Shown here: piece by piece, positions 1-8,607 of the stretch | Layout of the letters: each line of letters starts with the position of its first letter | Numbering within the stretch: position 1 is the first letter of the stretch | Assembly (NCBI GenBank): GCA_035517595.1 | Contig: DATIYN010000062.1 | Location: 1-30,901, forward strand | Source: RBG-16-66-20 sp035517595 | GTDB lineage: Bacteria > Pseudomonadota > Gammaproteobacteria > Burkholderiales > SG8-39 | Direction of reading: 5' to 3' | DNA: 30,901 bases | Notes under the pieces: generated by a model | Seen by the model: the letters and a program-made list of their open reading frames with translations, nothing else | Databases searched by the model: none | What the model was told of the DNA's origin: nothing | Translations under genes and position numbers: made by a program

Positions 1-1949
1 AGCGGCGCGAAGAGGACGAGCGCCGGCGCAAGGACGAGGACGCACGGCGCGCGAAGGAAGAGGCGGAGCGCAAGAAGCTTCGCGAAGAGGACGACCGCAA
101 GCGCCGGGAGGAGGACGAGCGGCGGCGCAGGGACGAAGATGCGCGGCGCGCGAAGGAGGACGCGGAGCGGCGCGCGCGCGAAGAAGCCGACGCGAAAGCG
201 CGTTCCGCCGCCGATGCCGCCGCCTCGCTGCCGAAAATCGAGACCGTCGCGCCGCCGGCCGCGTCCGGCGGCGGGTTCGGCGATTCGCTGCTTGCCGATC
301 TCGACGCGTTCGGCAAGCGCGAGGAGGAGGAGCAGAAGGCGCGCGAGGAGTCCGAGCGCAAGGCGAAGGAGGAAAAGGCGCGGCGCGAGAAGGAGGAGGC
401 GGAGCGCAAGGCGAAGGAGGAGGCCGACAGAAAGCGCCGCGAAGAAGAGGAGCACCGGCGCAAAGAAGAAGAAGAGGAGCGACGCGCGCGCGAGGAAGCC
501 GAGCGGCGCGAGAAGGAGGAAGAGGAGCAGCGCAAGGAGGAGGAGGCCGAGCGCAAGCGCAAGGCGAAGGAGGCCCAGGCCGCCAAACAAGCGGAGGAGC
601 GCGCCGCGCGCGCCGCGGCGGCGAGGGGCGCGGCGCGCAAGGCGGCGCCGGCCGGCGACGACGAGATCCCGGTCAGCGAGGAAGACCTCGACACCGACGA
701 TCTCAAGCGCGATCAGAAGGTGGCCGCGGAGCGGGCGCGCCGCGCGGCGCACGAGGCGCCGCCGGTGGCGGTGGCGACCGGACGTCCCCGAAAATGGGGC
801 AAGCCGGTCGCGATCGCGCTGTTCGTGCTGCTCATCGCGGGCGTCGGCGTGCTGAACTTCCTGCCGGTGTCGACGGCCGAGTATGAAAAGGCGGCCAGCG
901 ATGCGATCGGCGTTCCCGTGAAGATCAGCTCGGCGAAGCTGTCGGTGCTCACGGGCATCGAGGTCAGGCTGGAAGGCGTGTCGATCGGCAGCGCGGTGAA
1001 GATCCGCGCCGTGCGGGGCGCGCCGGAAATCGGCTCGCTGTTCGGCGCACGCAAGGCGTTCAGCCGCGTGGAGCTCGAGGGCGTGCAGATCGACCAGGCG
1101 CAGGTCGGCGACGCGCTGCTCGGCAAGGTCGCGGGCGAGAACCTCCGCATCGGACGCATCACCGTCAAGCAGCTCGCGCTCGGCGGCCCGCTCAAGCTGG
1201 CGCCGCTCGACGTCGACGCGACCGTGGCCGGCGACGGCACGTTCCAGACGGTCAGGCTGAGCGGCGCCGACAAGCTCAGCGTCACGCTGTCGCCGAAGGG
1301 CAGCCAGATCGGCTTCGAGATCAGCGCGCCCTCGTTCGCGCTGCCGTTCGTGCCGGCGCTCAGCCTGTCGGAGTTCTCGATGAAGGGCACCGCCGACCGT
1401 TCGGGCGTGCAGAGCTCGGAATTCGACGGACGCGCCTACGACGGCGTGCTCTCGGGCACCGCGCGCATCCTCTGGGGCGACAACTGGACGGTGGAGGGCG
1501 AGGCAAAGGCGCGCAACATGAAGGTCGCCGTGTTCGCGCCGACGCTGGTGTCCGAAGGCCGCGTCGACGGGCGCGCCGCCTACAGCATGCAGGGCAGCTC
1601 GCCGGGCTCGCTCTACGAGGATGCGCGCATGCAGGGCGAGTTCAAGGTCGACAAGGGCGTGCTTGGCAGCTTCGACGTGGCGCGCGCGCTGCAGACGGGC
1701 GGCGCGCAATCCAGCGGCCGCACCATCTTCAACGAGATGAACGGCCAGGGGCGCTACGACAAGGGTGCGATGCAGTTCACCAACGTGGTCATCTCGGCCG
1801 GTGCGCTCAACGCGGGCGCAAGCCTGAACATCGACGCGAACGGCAATCTCTCGGGCCGCATCGTCGCCGACGTGAAGACGGCGAGCCAGAAGCAGAGCGC
1901 GACGCTGATCATTTCCGGCAAGGTGCAGGACCCCGTGATCAGGAAGTGA
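1..1949 (+). CDS. AsmA-like membrane protein with long charged-helix N-terminal region (5'-truncated)
   Basis: One frame is open from position 3 to the TGA at 1947-1949; the true start lies before the window. The first ~215 visible residues are almost entirely Glu, Arg, Lys, Asp and Ala in short alternating blocks, as in a coiled coil or a single ER/K alpha helix, broken once by a Pro/Gly-rich stretch near 220-300. A basic stretch at about 783-800 precedes one hydrophobic segment of about 20 residues (about 806-868). The remaining ~360 residues are beta-rich with repeated V-x-L-x-G patterns and resemble the C-terminal part of AsmA-family envelope proteins. The inferred topology is a cytoplasmic charged helix, one membrane span and a periplasmic AsmA-like domain. 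An in-frame GTG at 720 is not taken as the start because the frame stays open upstream with matching composition. The stop overlaps the purL start by 4 bases. The AsmA assignment is by pattern only. Confidence 0.72.
   Translation, partial: RREEDERRRKDEDARRAKEEAERKKLREEDDRKRREEDERRRRDEDARRAKEDAERRAREEADAKARSAADAAASLPKIETVAPPAASGGGFGDSLLADLDAFGKREEEEQKAREESERKAKEEKARREKEEAERKAKEEADRKRREEEEHRRKEEEEERRAREEAERREKEEEEQRKEEEAERKRKAKEAQAAKQAEERAARAAAARGAARKAAPAGDDEIPVSEEDLDTDDLKRDQKVAAERARRAAHEAPPVAVATGRPRKWGKPVAIALFVLLIAGVGVLNFLPVSTAEYEKAASDAIGVPVKISSAKLSVLTGIEVRLEGVSIGSAVKIRAVRGAPEIGSLFGARKAFSRVELEGVQIDQAQVGDALLGKVAGENLRIGRITVKQLALGGPLKLAPLDVDATVAGDGTFQTVRLSGADKLSVTLSPKGSQIGFEISAPSFALPFVPALSLSEFSMKGTADRSGVQSSEFDGRAYDGVLSGTARILWGDNWTVEGEAKARNMKVAVFAPTLVSEGRVDGRAAYSMQGSSPGSLYEDARMQGEFKVDKGVLGSFDVARALQTGGAQSSGRTIFNEMNGQGRYDKGAMQFTNVVISAGALNAGASLNIDANGNLSGRIVADVKTASQKQSATLIISGKVQDPVIRK
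3..170 (+). repeat. 33-codon direct repeat in the charged-helix region
   Basis: Codons from about 3-71 and 102-170 encode near-identical 23-residue units (consensus RREEDERRR-K/R-DEDARRAKE) offset by 33 codons (99 bases). Thirty-three residues equal three 11-residue periods, which suits a hendecad coiled coil or an extended ER/K helix better than heptads. More copies may lie upstream of the window. Confidence 0.65.
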
Positions 1950-4900
1950 CCGCGCCCCACGTCCTCCGCCTCCGCGGCGCGCGCGCGCTGACGGATTTCC
2001 GCCTCGCCAAGCTGGTCCAGGAACTGAAGCAAGCGCAGCCCTCGGTGCGCGGCGCGGCGGCCGAGTACTGGCATTTCATCGAGGCCGCGCGCGAGCCCGG
2101 CGAGGGCGAGCGCGCGCTGCTGGAGCGACTGCTGCGCTACGGTGCCCCGCCCGGCGAGTCGCCGCGCGGCGAGGCGTTCGTGGTGGTGCCGAGGCTCGGC
2201 ACGATCTCGCCCTGGTCGTCCAAGGCGACTGACATCGCGCGTAACTGCGGCCTGGAGAACGTGCGCCGGATCGAGCGCGGCATATTGTTTACGGTTGCCA
2301 CGGAGAAACACCTGGTGCGGGATCGCGTCGCACCCCTGCTGCACGATCGCATGACCGAAAGCGTGCTCGGCTCGCTCGAGGAGGCGGACGGCATCTTCCG
2401 GCACGTGCCGCCGCGGCCGCTCGAGCGCGTGCCGCTCGCGGAGCTGGAGCGCGCGAACGCGCGCCTCGGCCTAGCGCTCAGCGACGACGAGATCGCCTAC
2501 CTGCGCGACGCCTTCCGCGGGCTCGGCCGCGACCCGACCGACGCCGAGCTCACCATGTTCGCGCAGGCGAACTCCGAGCACTGCCGCCACAAGATCTTCA
2601 ACGCCGACTGGATCGTCGACGGCGAGAAGAAGGACCAGTCGCTGTTCGCGATGATCCGGCACACGCACGCGGCCAATCCGCAGGGGACCGTGCTGGCCTA
2701 CGCGGACAATGCGGCAATACTCGAAGGTTCCGTTGCGAAGAGGCTCTACCCCGGGACCGATGGAATCTACCGGTCGAACGACGAACTGACGCATTTCGTC
2801 GCCAAGTGCGAGACGCACAACCACCCGACGGCGATCGCGCCGTTCCCGGGCGCGGCGACCGGGGCCGGCGGCGAGATCCGCGACGAGGGCGCGACGGGCC
2901 GCGGCGCGAAGCCCAAGGCGGGCCTGGTCGGCTACTCGGTCTCCAATCTGCGCGTCCCGGGCTTCCTGCAGCCCTGGGAAGCGCGCGACTACGGGCGTCC
3001 CGGCCGGATCGTGTCGGCGCTGGAGATCATGCTCGAGGGCCCGATCGGCGCGGCCTCTTTCAACAACGAGTTCGGCCGGCCGAACCTCGCCGGCTATTTC
3101 CGCACTTTCGAGCAGGAGGTCGGCGGCGCGCAGCGCGGCTACCACAAGCCGATCATGCTCGCGGGCGGCGTCGGCAATATCGCCGCCGGCAATTCGTCCA
3201 AGAAGGTCTTCGACGCGAAGGCCCTCCTGATCCAGATCGGCGGGCCGGGCATGCTGATCGGCATGGGGGGCGGCGCGGCGTCCTCGATGCGCGCCGGGGC
3301 GAACACCGAGAATCTCGACTTCGACTCGGTGCAGCGCGGCAACGCCGAGATCCAGCGGCGCGCCCAGGAAGTCATCGACCGCTGCGCGCAGCTGGGCGAG
3401 GCCAATCCGATCCTGTCGATTCACGACGTCGGCGCGGGCGGGCTGTCGAACGCGCTTCCCGAGCTCGCGCACGCCGCGGGCCGCGGCGCGCGCCTCGACC
3501 TGCGCGCCGCGCCCTCGGAGGACCGCGGCATGTCGCCGCGCGAGATCTGGTGCAACGAGGCGCAGGAGCGCTACGTGCTCGCGATCGCGCCCGCAAGCCT
3601 GAAGGCCTTCGAGGCGATCTGCACGCGCGAGCGCTGCCCGTTCGCGGTCATGGGCGAGGCGACGGCCGAGGGGCGGCTGCTGGTTCTTGACCGGGAGCTG
3701 GGGACCAGCCCGGTCGACATGGAGCTCGCGGTGGTGCTGGGCAAGCCGCCGAAGATGCGGCGCGACGTGAAGCGCGACGCCCCGCGGCTCGATTCGCTGA
3801 CGCTGGACGGCATCGAGCTCAAGGACGCGGCCTACCGCGTGCTGCGCCACCCGGCGGTCGCCGACAAGACCTTCCTCATCTCGATCGGCGACCGCACGGT
3901 GGGCGGGCTATGCTCTCGCGACCCGTTCGTCGGTCCCTGGCAAGTGCCGGTCGCGGATTGCGCCGTCACGCTGCTCGACTACCAGGGCTACGCGGGCGAG
4001 GCCTTCGCCATCGGCGAGCGCACTCCGCTCGCGCTCATCGATGGACCGGCCTCCGGGCGCATGGCGGTGGGCGAGGCGCTCACCAACCTCGCGGCCGCGA
4101 GCGTCGGGCCGCTCGATCGAGTGAAGCTCTCGGCCAACTGGATGGCGGCGGCGGGCGCGCCGGGCGAGGATGCGGCGCTCTTCGACACGGTGCGCGCGGT
4201 CGCGCTGGAGCTGTGCCCGGCGCTCGGCGTGGCGATACCGGTCGGCAAGGACTCCCTGTCGATGCGCACCGCCTGGGAGGGCAAGGAGGTGCTCGCGCCC
4301 CTCTCGCTGATCGTGAGCGCGTTCGCCGCGGTCAGCGACGCGCGTGCGACCCTGACCCCGCGCCTGCGCACGGATGCGGGAGACACGGAACTGCTGCTCG
4401 TCGATCTCGGCGTCGGCAAGCACCGCCTCGGCGGCTCGATCCTGGCGCAGGTGTTCTCGCGATTCGGGGATTCCGCGCCGGATCTGGACTCTGCCTCCCT
4501 GCTGAAAGGCTTTTTCAGTGCGATACAAGAGCTGAACAAAGAACAGTTGATTCTCGCCTACCACGATCGATCCGACGGCGGACTGTTCGCGACCGTATGC
4601 GAGATGGCGTTCGCCGGCCGCTACGGCGTGACGGTCAATCTCGACGAGCTGGTGTTCGACCGCTGGAGCGACGACGTGGACGGCTTCAAGCGCACGAACG
4701 ACGATCAGCTCGCCGGACGCTTGCGCGAGCGCGCGCTGCATGCACTGTTCTCCGAGGAGCTGGGCGCCGTGCTGCAGATTCGCGCCTCCGACCGCACCAG
4801 GGTCATGGATCTTCTTCGATCCTTCGGTCTGGCGGAATCTTCGTTCGTCCTCGGTTTCCTGAACAAGAGAGATGAAATAGCGCTGACTCGCGGCGCGAAG

Positions 4901-5854
4901 CCCGTGCTCAGGGAAAGGCGGGTCGATCTGCAGCGCGCCTGGTCGGAGACCACGTTCCGCATGCAGCAGCTGCGCGACAACCCGGAATGCGCGCAGGAAG
5001 AGTACGACCGGATCCTGGATTCGAAGGATCCGGGCATTTCCTTTCAATTGGGTTTCGAAATAAAGGACTTCCGGATCAAAAGCGGGAGAGCCAGGCCTCG
5101 CGTCGCGATTCTCCGCGAGCAGGGCGTGAACAGCCAGGTCGAGATGGCGGCGGCGTTCACGCGCGCGGGCTTCGAGGCGGTGGATGTGCACATGTCGGAT
5201 GTGATCGCCGGGCGCGTGCCGCTCGCGGGGTTCAGGGGGCTCGCCGCCTGCGGCGGCTTTTCTTACGGCGACGTGCTGGGCGGCGGGCAGGGGTGGGCGA
5301 AGTCGATCCTGTTCAACGCGCGCGCGCGCGCCGAGTTCGAGCGCTTCTTCGTGCGCGCCGACACATTCGCGCTCGGCTCCTGCAACGGCTGCCAGATGAT
5401 GGCGGCGCTCAAGGAGATCATCCCGGGCGCGCAGCACTGGCCGGCGTTCACCGGCAACCGCTCGGCGCAGTTCGAGGCGCGCTTCGTGATGGTCGAGGTG
5501 CAGGACAGCCCTTCGATCCTGCTGCAGGGCATGGCCGGCAGCCGCATGCCGATTGCGACGGCCCATGGGGAAGGCCTGGCGTTCTTCGAGGACGAATCGT
5601 CCATGCAAAAAGCGCAGGTCTCGCTTCGCTTTGTCGACAATCGCGGCAAGGTCGCGCAGAGCTATCCGCTCAATCCGAACGGGTCGCCGGGCGGCATCAC
5701 GGGCCTCACCACGCCGGACGGCCGCTTCACGATCGTGATGCCGCACCCGGAGCGCGTCTTTCGCACGGTCCAGATGTCCTGGGCGCCCGACGGCGCGGAG
5801 GAGGACTCGCCCTGGATGCAACTCTTCTACAATGCGAGACGATGGGTCGGCTAG
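1946..5854 (+). CDS. purL: Phosphoribosylformylglycinamidine synthase (FGAM synthase), large single-chain form
   Basis: This cytosolic enzyme of purine synthesis converts FGAR, glutamine and ATP to FGAM. The 1302-residue length matches the single-chain proteobacterial PurL. The N-terminus (LRGARALTDFRLAKL) and the TISPWSSKATDIARNCGL block align with E. coli PurL from memory. The Gly-rich ATP-binding AIRS-type domains fill the centre (for example CETHNHPTAIAPFPGA). The C-terminal class I glutaminase domain has its nucleophile in GSCNGCQMM at Cys1146 and the His/Glu pair in MPHPERVF at His1267 and Glu1269. The start is a GTG sharing GTGA with the stop of the upstream AsmA-like gene, so translation is probably coupled; AGGA lies only 1 base before the GTG, so no well-spaced Shine-Dalgarno is present. 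Several short runs of A/T-ending codons interrupt the GC-rich codon use (about 4495-4560 and 5035-5095). Confidence 0.97.
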   Translation: MTAPHVLRLRGARALTDFRLAKLVQELKQAQPSVRGAAAEYWHFIEAAREPGEGERALLERLLRYGAPPGESPRGEAFVVVPRLGTISPWSSKATDIARNCGLENVRRIERGILFTVATEKHLVRDRVAPLLHDRMTESVLGSLEEADGIFRHVPPRPLERVPLAELERANARLGLALSDDEIAYLRDAFRGLGRDPTDAELTMFAQANSEHCRHKIFNADWIVDGEKKDQSLFAMIRHTHAANPQGTVLAYADNAAILEGSVAKRLYPGTDGIYRSNDELTHFVAKCETHNHPTAIAPFPGAATGAGGEIRDEGATGRGAKPKAGLVGYSVSNLRVPGFLQPWEARDYGRPGRIVSALEIMLEGPIGAASFNNEFGRPNLAGYFRTFEQEVGGAQRGYHKPIMLAGGVGNIAAGNSSKKVFDAKALLIQIGGPGMLIGMGGGAASSMRAGANTENLDFDSVQRGNAEIQRRAQEVIDRCAQLGEANPILSIHDVGAGGLSNALPELAHAAGRGARLDLRAAPSEDRGMSPREIWCNEAQERYVLAIAPASLKAFEAICTRERCPFAVMGEATAEGRLLVLDRELGTSPVDMELAVVLGKPPKMRRDVKRDAPRLDSLTLDGIELKDAAYRVLRHPAVADKTFLISIGDRTVGGLCSRDPFVGPWQVPVADCAVTLLDYQGYAGEAFAIGERTPLALIDGPASGRMAVGEALTNLAAASVGPLDRVKLSANWMAAAGAPGEDAALFDTVRAVALELCPALGVAIPVGKDSLSMRTAWEGKEVLAPLSLIVSAFAAVSDARATLTPRLRTDAGDTELLLVDLGVGKHRLGGSILAQVFSRFGDSAPDLDSASLLKGFFSAIQELNKEQLILAYHDRSDGGLFATVCEMAFAGRYGVTVNLDELVFDRWSDDVDGFKRTNDDQLAGRLRERALHALFSEELGAVLQIRASDRTRVMDLLRSFGLAESSFVLGFLNKRDEIALTRGAKPVLRERRVDLQRAWSETTFRMQQLRDNPECAQEEYDRILDSKDPGISFQLGFEIKDFRIKSGRARPRVAILREQGVNSQVEMAAAFTRAGFEAVDVHMSDVIAGRVPLAGFRGLAACGGFSYGDVLGGGQGWAKSILFNARARAEFERFFVRADTFALGSCNGCQMMAALKEIIPGAQHWPAFTGNRSAQFEARFVMVEVQDSPSILLQGMAGSRMPIATAHGEGLAFFEDESSMQKAQVSLRFVDNRGKVAQSYPLNPNGSPGGITGLTTPDGRFTIVMPHPERVFRTVQMSWAPDGAEEDSPWMQLFYNARRWVG
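5828..5833 (+). promoter_or_regulatory. Candidate -10 element (TACAAT) inside the end of purL
   Basis: TACAAT lies 8 bases before the ATG of the peroxidase gene at 5842. A transcript from it would start at or next to that ATG. No convincing -35 is visible, and the hexamer also encodes purL residues, so chance is possible. Confidence 0.35.
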
Positions 5855-6399
5855 CCATCCTCGTCCTGCTCGGAACCTTCGGCGCGCTCGCGCGCGCCGG
5901 CGGCTGCCCGCCGCTGCTCGACGCGGCGCTGCCGACGCTCTCGGACGACAAGCCCGAGTCGATCTGCCAGTACCAGGGCAAGGTGATCCTGGTCGTGAAC
6001 ACCGCCAGCCAGTGCGGCTACACGCCGCAGTACGATGGCCTGGAAAAGCTGTACCGGCGCTACAAGGACCGGGGCCTGGTGGTGCTCGGCTTCCCTTCGA
6101 ACGACTTCGGCGGCCAGGAGCCGGGCTCGAACCGGCAGATCGCGAAATTCTGCGAGGCGAACTACGGCGTGAGCTTCCCGATGTTCACCAAGACCCGCGT
6201 CGCGAAGGGCGAGGTGAACCCGTTCTACGCGAAGCTCGCAAAGGCGACCGGCGCGCCGCCCGGCTGGAATTTCCACAAGTACCTCGTCGACCGCCGCGGC
6301 GCGAGGGCCTGGTCCTACGACAGCGCGACCGAGCCTTTCGACCGCAAGCTGGTCCAGGATATCGAGCGCCTGCTCGCGGAAAAAGGAGCCAGCCCATGA
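5842..6399 (+). CDS. Secreted glutathione peroxidase-like (BtuE/Gpx family) peroxidase
   Basis: The 185-residue protein belongs to the thiol peroxidase family that reduces hydrogen or lipid peroxides. The peroxidatic residue is a cysteine rather than selenocysteine: Cys58 in NTASQCGYTP. The other catalytic positions are visible as Gln92 (FGGQEPGSN), Trp142 and Asn143 (GWNF). Cys104 in FCEANYGVSFP is a candidate resolving cysteine for a thioredoxin-type cycle. Unlike cytosolic BtuE it starts with a hydrophobic leader (about residues 1-19, ending ALARA) that looks like a Sec signal peptide, so a periplasmic location is inferred. The ATG at 5842 was chosen because it gives this leader; it overlaps the purL 3' end by 13 bases. 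The gene may have its own start from a TACAAT 8 bases upstream. The family is clear; the electron donor is not. Confidence 0.9.
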   Translation: MGRLAILVLLGTFGALARAGGCPPLLDAALPTLSDDKPESICQYQGKVILVVNTASQCGYTPQYDGLEKLYRRYKDRGLVVLGFPSNDFGGQEPGSNRQIAKFCEANYGVSFPMFTKTRVAKGEVNPFYAKLAKATGAPPGWNFHKYLVDRRGARAWSYDSATEPFDRKLVQDIERLLAEKGASP

Positions 6400-6426
6400 G
6401 CGTCGTGCGCCACGGATCCCGTCCGC

Positions 6427-6909
6427 TCAGGGCCGGCACTTGAACGGCAGGTAGATCGGCGGCACATCCGTCTTGTTCATGCCCTTGACGGTCATCTTCT
6501 CCGGCGGCGGCGCATTGCCGCAGACCCAGGCGACCGGAACGATGGGCGCATCGGCCACCACCGCGGGGCGCAGCGAGAGCGTCTTGCCGCGGATCGCGCT
6601 GTTGGCGCGGTTGCCGAAGACCACCTGGATCGCGCCCTGGTCCACCTGCACCGAGCTCACGAGGTTGCTGACGATCTTGTCGGCCGGCGGCAGGCCCGCG
6701 GCCTTGTTGTCGGCGGGCAGCGGCACGCCGGCGGCCCAGGCCGCCGCGACCGGAGCCTTGGCGATGTCGGCGAGCGGCAGCGCTTCGACGATCTGGTCGC
6801 GGATGATCTTCTCCAGGTAACTCGGCGCGGCCATCAGCGCGAGGATCGCGATGATGCCGAGCACCATCGCCATCTCGAGCAGCGTGAAGCCATGCGCGCG
6901 CCGGGCCAC
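6427..6909 (-). CDS. Type IV pilin-like protein with class III signal peptide
   Basis: The 160-residue product starts VARRAHG-FTLLEMAMVLGI: a short basic leader ending in Gly, then Phe, with Glu at position 5 of the mature form, followed by about 20 hydrophobic residues. This is the prepilin-peptidase (PilD) site and N-terminal helix of type IV pilins and type II secretion pseudopilins. Two late cysteines (WVCGN and the FKCRP C-terminus) could form the C-terminal disulfide loop of PilA-like pilins. The GTG start at 6909 lies 5 bases after the serB stop, so translation is probably coupled; no ATG gives a sensible leader. It is the last gene of the mfd operon, with no other pilus gene nearby. 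Whether it is a major pilin, minor pilin or pseudopilin cannot be told from sequence alone. Confidence 0.82.
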   Translation of the reverse strand: MARRAHGFTLLEMAMVLGIIAILALMAAPSYLEKIIRDQIVEALPLADIAKAPVAAAWAAGVPLPADNKAAGLPPADKIVSNLVSSVQVDQGAIQVVFGNRANSAIRGKTLSLRPAVVADAPIVPVAWVCGNAPPPEKMTVKGMNKTDVPPIYLPFKCRP

Positions 6910-6914
6910 GGGCG

Positions 6915-7766
6915 TCAGTCGAACAGATGGAGCACGCCGTCCAAGCCAGACCAGGACAGCGCGTGCGTGGCCTGCGCGCGCACCACGGGCTTGGCGCGGT
7001 AGGCGACCGAGACGCCCGCCTCCTGCAACATCTTCAGGTCGTTGGCGCCGTCGCCGATCGCCACGGTCTGGGACTGCGCCGCGCCCAGGCGCCGCGCCAT
7101 CTGGCGGAACTTCGCCGCCTTCGCCTGCGCGTCGACGATGCCGCCGAGCACCCTGCCGGTGAGCTTGCCGCCCTCGATCTCGAGGACGTTCGAGATGGTG
7201 TCGTCGATGCCGAGGCGCCGCTGCAGGCGCGACGTGAAGAACGTGAAGCCGCCCGACACGAGCAGCAGCTTTACGCCGAACCGTTTGCTCCGCGCGACCA
7301 GCGTCTCGGCGCCCGGCGACAGCCGCAGCTTCTCGTCGTAGACCTCCTGCAGCGCGTCCTCCGGCAGGCCGGCGAGAAGCGCGACGCGGCGGCGCAGGCT
7401 CTCCGGGTAGTCGATCTCGCCGCGCATCGCCTGTCCGGTGATGGCCGCAATTTCGTCCTTGCGGTCCAGGCAACCGCCCAGTTCGTCGATGCACTCGATG
7501 GTGATCAGCGTGGAGTCCATGTCCATCGCCAGCAGCTTCAGGTCGCGGAAGCGCCTTCCCTCGGGCACCCAGGCGTGGTCCAGGCGCCGCGCTTCGCACC
7601 ACTGCGCCACGTGCTCGCGGCGCTGCGCGCCGCGCAGCCGCCACGCGTGCTCGCCCACCTGCTCGGGCGCGGAGGCGCCGCACAGGCCGGCGAGCGCGGC
7701 CGCGTCGCCGGCGCCGGCCTCAGCGCTTTGCAGCACGAGGATCGACGCGGTGCTCGCTGGGCTCAT
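6915..7766 (-). CDS. serB: Phosphoserine phosphatase
   Basis: This enzyme carries out the last step of serine synthesis, hydrolysing phosphoserine in the cytosol. It is a HAD-superfamily protein of 283 residues. Motif I is AMDMDSTLI, with nucleophile Asp82 and general acid Asp84. Motif II is the LLVSGGF block, followed by a conserved lysine region (AKAAKFRQMARRLG), and motif III is AIGDGANDLKML. The first ~70 residues are the variable N-terminal domain and are shorter than in E. coli SerB. The ATG at 7766 overlaps the 3' end of the Sel1-repeat gene by 47 bases. That overlap, and the pilin start 5 bases after its stop, place it inside the mfd operon. Confidence 0.96.
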   Translation of the reverse strand: MSPASTASILVLQSAEAGAGDAAALAGLCGASAPEQVGEHAWRLRGAQRREHVAQWCEARRLDHAWVPEGRRFRDLKLLAMDMDSTLITIECIDELGGCLDRKDEIAAITGQAMRGEIDYPESLRRRVALLAGLPEDALQEVYDEKLRLSPGAETLVARSKRFGVKLLLVSGGFTFFTSRLQRRLGIDDTISNVLEIEGGKLTGRVLGGIVDAQAKAAKFRQMARRLGAAQSQTVAIGDGANDLKMLQEAGVSVAYRAKPVVRAQATHALSWSGLDGVLHLFD

Positions 7767-8607
7767 CGGTCTTTTTCACGGATTTCTCGGTCGCGCGCTC
7801 GCGCCAGGCCTTGGCCTGCGCCGCGTCCGCCGCGACGCCGAGGCCCAGTTCGTAGGCCTTGGCGAGCTCGAGCATCGCGATGCGGTTGCCGTGGTCCGCG
7901 GAGCGCCGGAACCAGGCGGTGGAGGCTTCTAGATCCCGCTGCGCGCCGATGCCCCGCTGCAGCATGATGGCGAGGAACAGCGCGGCGGCGTCGTTGTCCT
8001 GAGCGGCGGCGGCGCGGAACCACCGCAGCGCCTCGGCAGGATTCTGCTGCACGCCCTCGCCGTCGAGATACAGGCGCCCGAGCTGCGCCTGCGCGCGCGC
8101 ATCGCCCGCCTCGGCCGCTTTCTGCAGCAGCTTCGCCATCTCGCCGACATCCAGCGGCACGCCGAGGCCCATGCCGTACAGCAGGGCGAGGTTCGTCTCG
8201 GCGACGGCGTGGCCCTGCTCGGCGGCGAGCTTGTACCACTTGGCCGCCTCCAGCGGGTTGCGCAGCACGCCGCGCCCGTCGAAGTACATCGCGCCGAGGT
8301 TGTTCTGCGCGCCGGCGTGCCCGGCCTCGGCCGCGCGCTGGTACCAGTCGCGCGCGGCCTGCACGTCGCGAAGGGGAGGCTTCGCGGTCTCGAGCACCGA
8401 GCCGAGCAGGTACTGCGCTTCCAGGTTGCCGTTCGAGGCGAGCGGCAGCAGCGTGTCGATCGCCTGCTTGGCATCGCCGCGGTCGAGCGCGCCGAGCGCG
8501 GGGATCAGCTCCTGGTTGCTTTCCCGGTCCTTGTCCCGGTCGCGGTCCTGCTGCGCGGCCGCCGCCAGCGCGCAGCACAGCGCGAGCGCGAGAAAGACCC
8601 GCTTCAC
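7720..8607 (-). CDS. Periplasmic Sel1/TPR-repeat protein
   Basis: The 295-residue protein has an N-terminal signal peptide (MKRVFLALALCCALAAAA). About six tandem Sel1-like repeats of ~36 residues follow, recognisable by LGxxYxxGxGVxxDxxxAxxWxxxAAxxG patterns (for example LGAMYFDGRGV, LGRLYLDGEGV, AYELGLGV). Sel1 repeats form alpha-solenoids that mediate protein-protein contacts, so a scaffold or adaptor role in the envelope is likely, but no partner can be named. The GTG start shares a GTGA overlap with the mfd stop. The charged C-terminal tail lies in the 47-base overlap with serB. No cysteine sits in a lipobox position, so I read it as soluble rather than a lipoprotein. Confidence 0.88.
   Translation of the reverse strand: MKRVFLALALCCALAAAAQQDRDRDKDRESNQELIPALGALDRGDAKQAIDTLLPLASNGNLEAQYLLGSVLETAKPPLRDVQAARDWYQRAAEAGHAGAQNNLGAMYFDGRGVLRNPLEAAKWYKLAAEQGHAVAETNLALLYGMGLGVPLDVGEMAKLLQKAAEAGDARAQAQLGRLYLDGEGVQQNPAEALRWFRAAAAQDNDAAALFLAIMLQRGIGAQRDLEASTAWFRRSADHGNRIAMLELAKAYELGLGVAADAAQAKAWRERATEKSVKKTDEPSEHRVDPRAAKR

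Noticed and set aside
139..855. 238-codon Arg/Ser/Pro-rich frame on the plus strand
   Set aside because: It is the shifted reading of the charged-helix repeat, whose in-frame version continues into the AsmA-like domain.
3908..5821. 637-codon open frame antisense to purL
   Set aside because: The purL frame has complete catalytic motifs through this stretch; the antisense product has no motif and an Arg/His-rich shadow composition.
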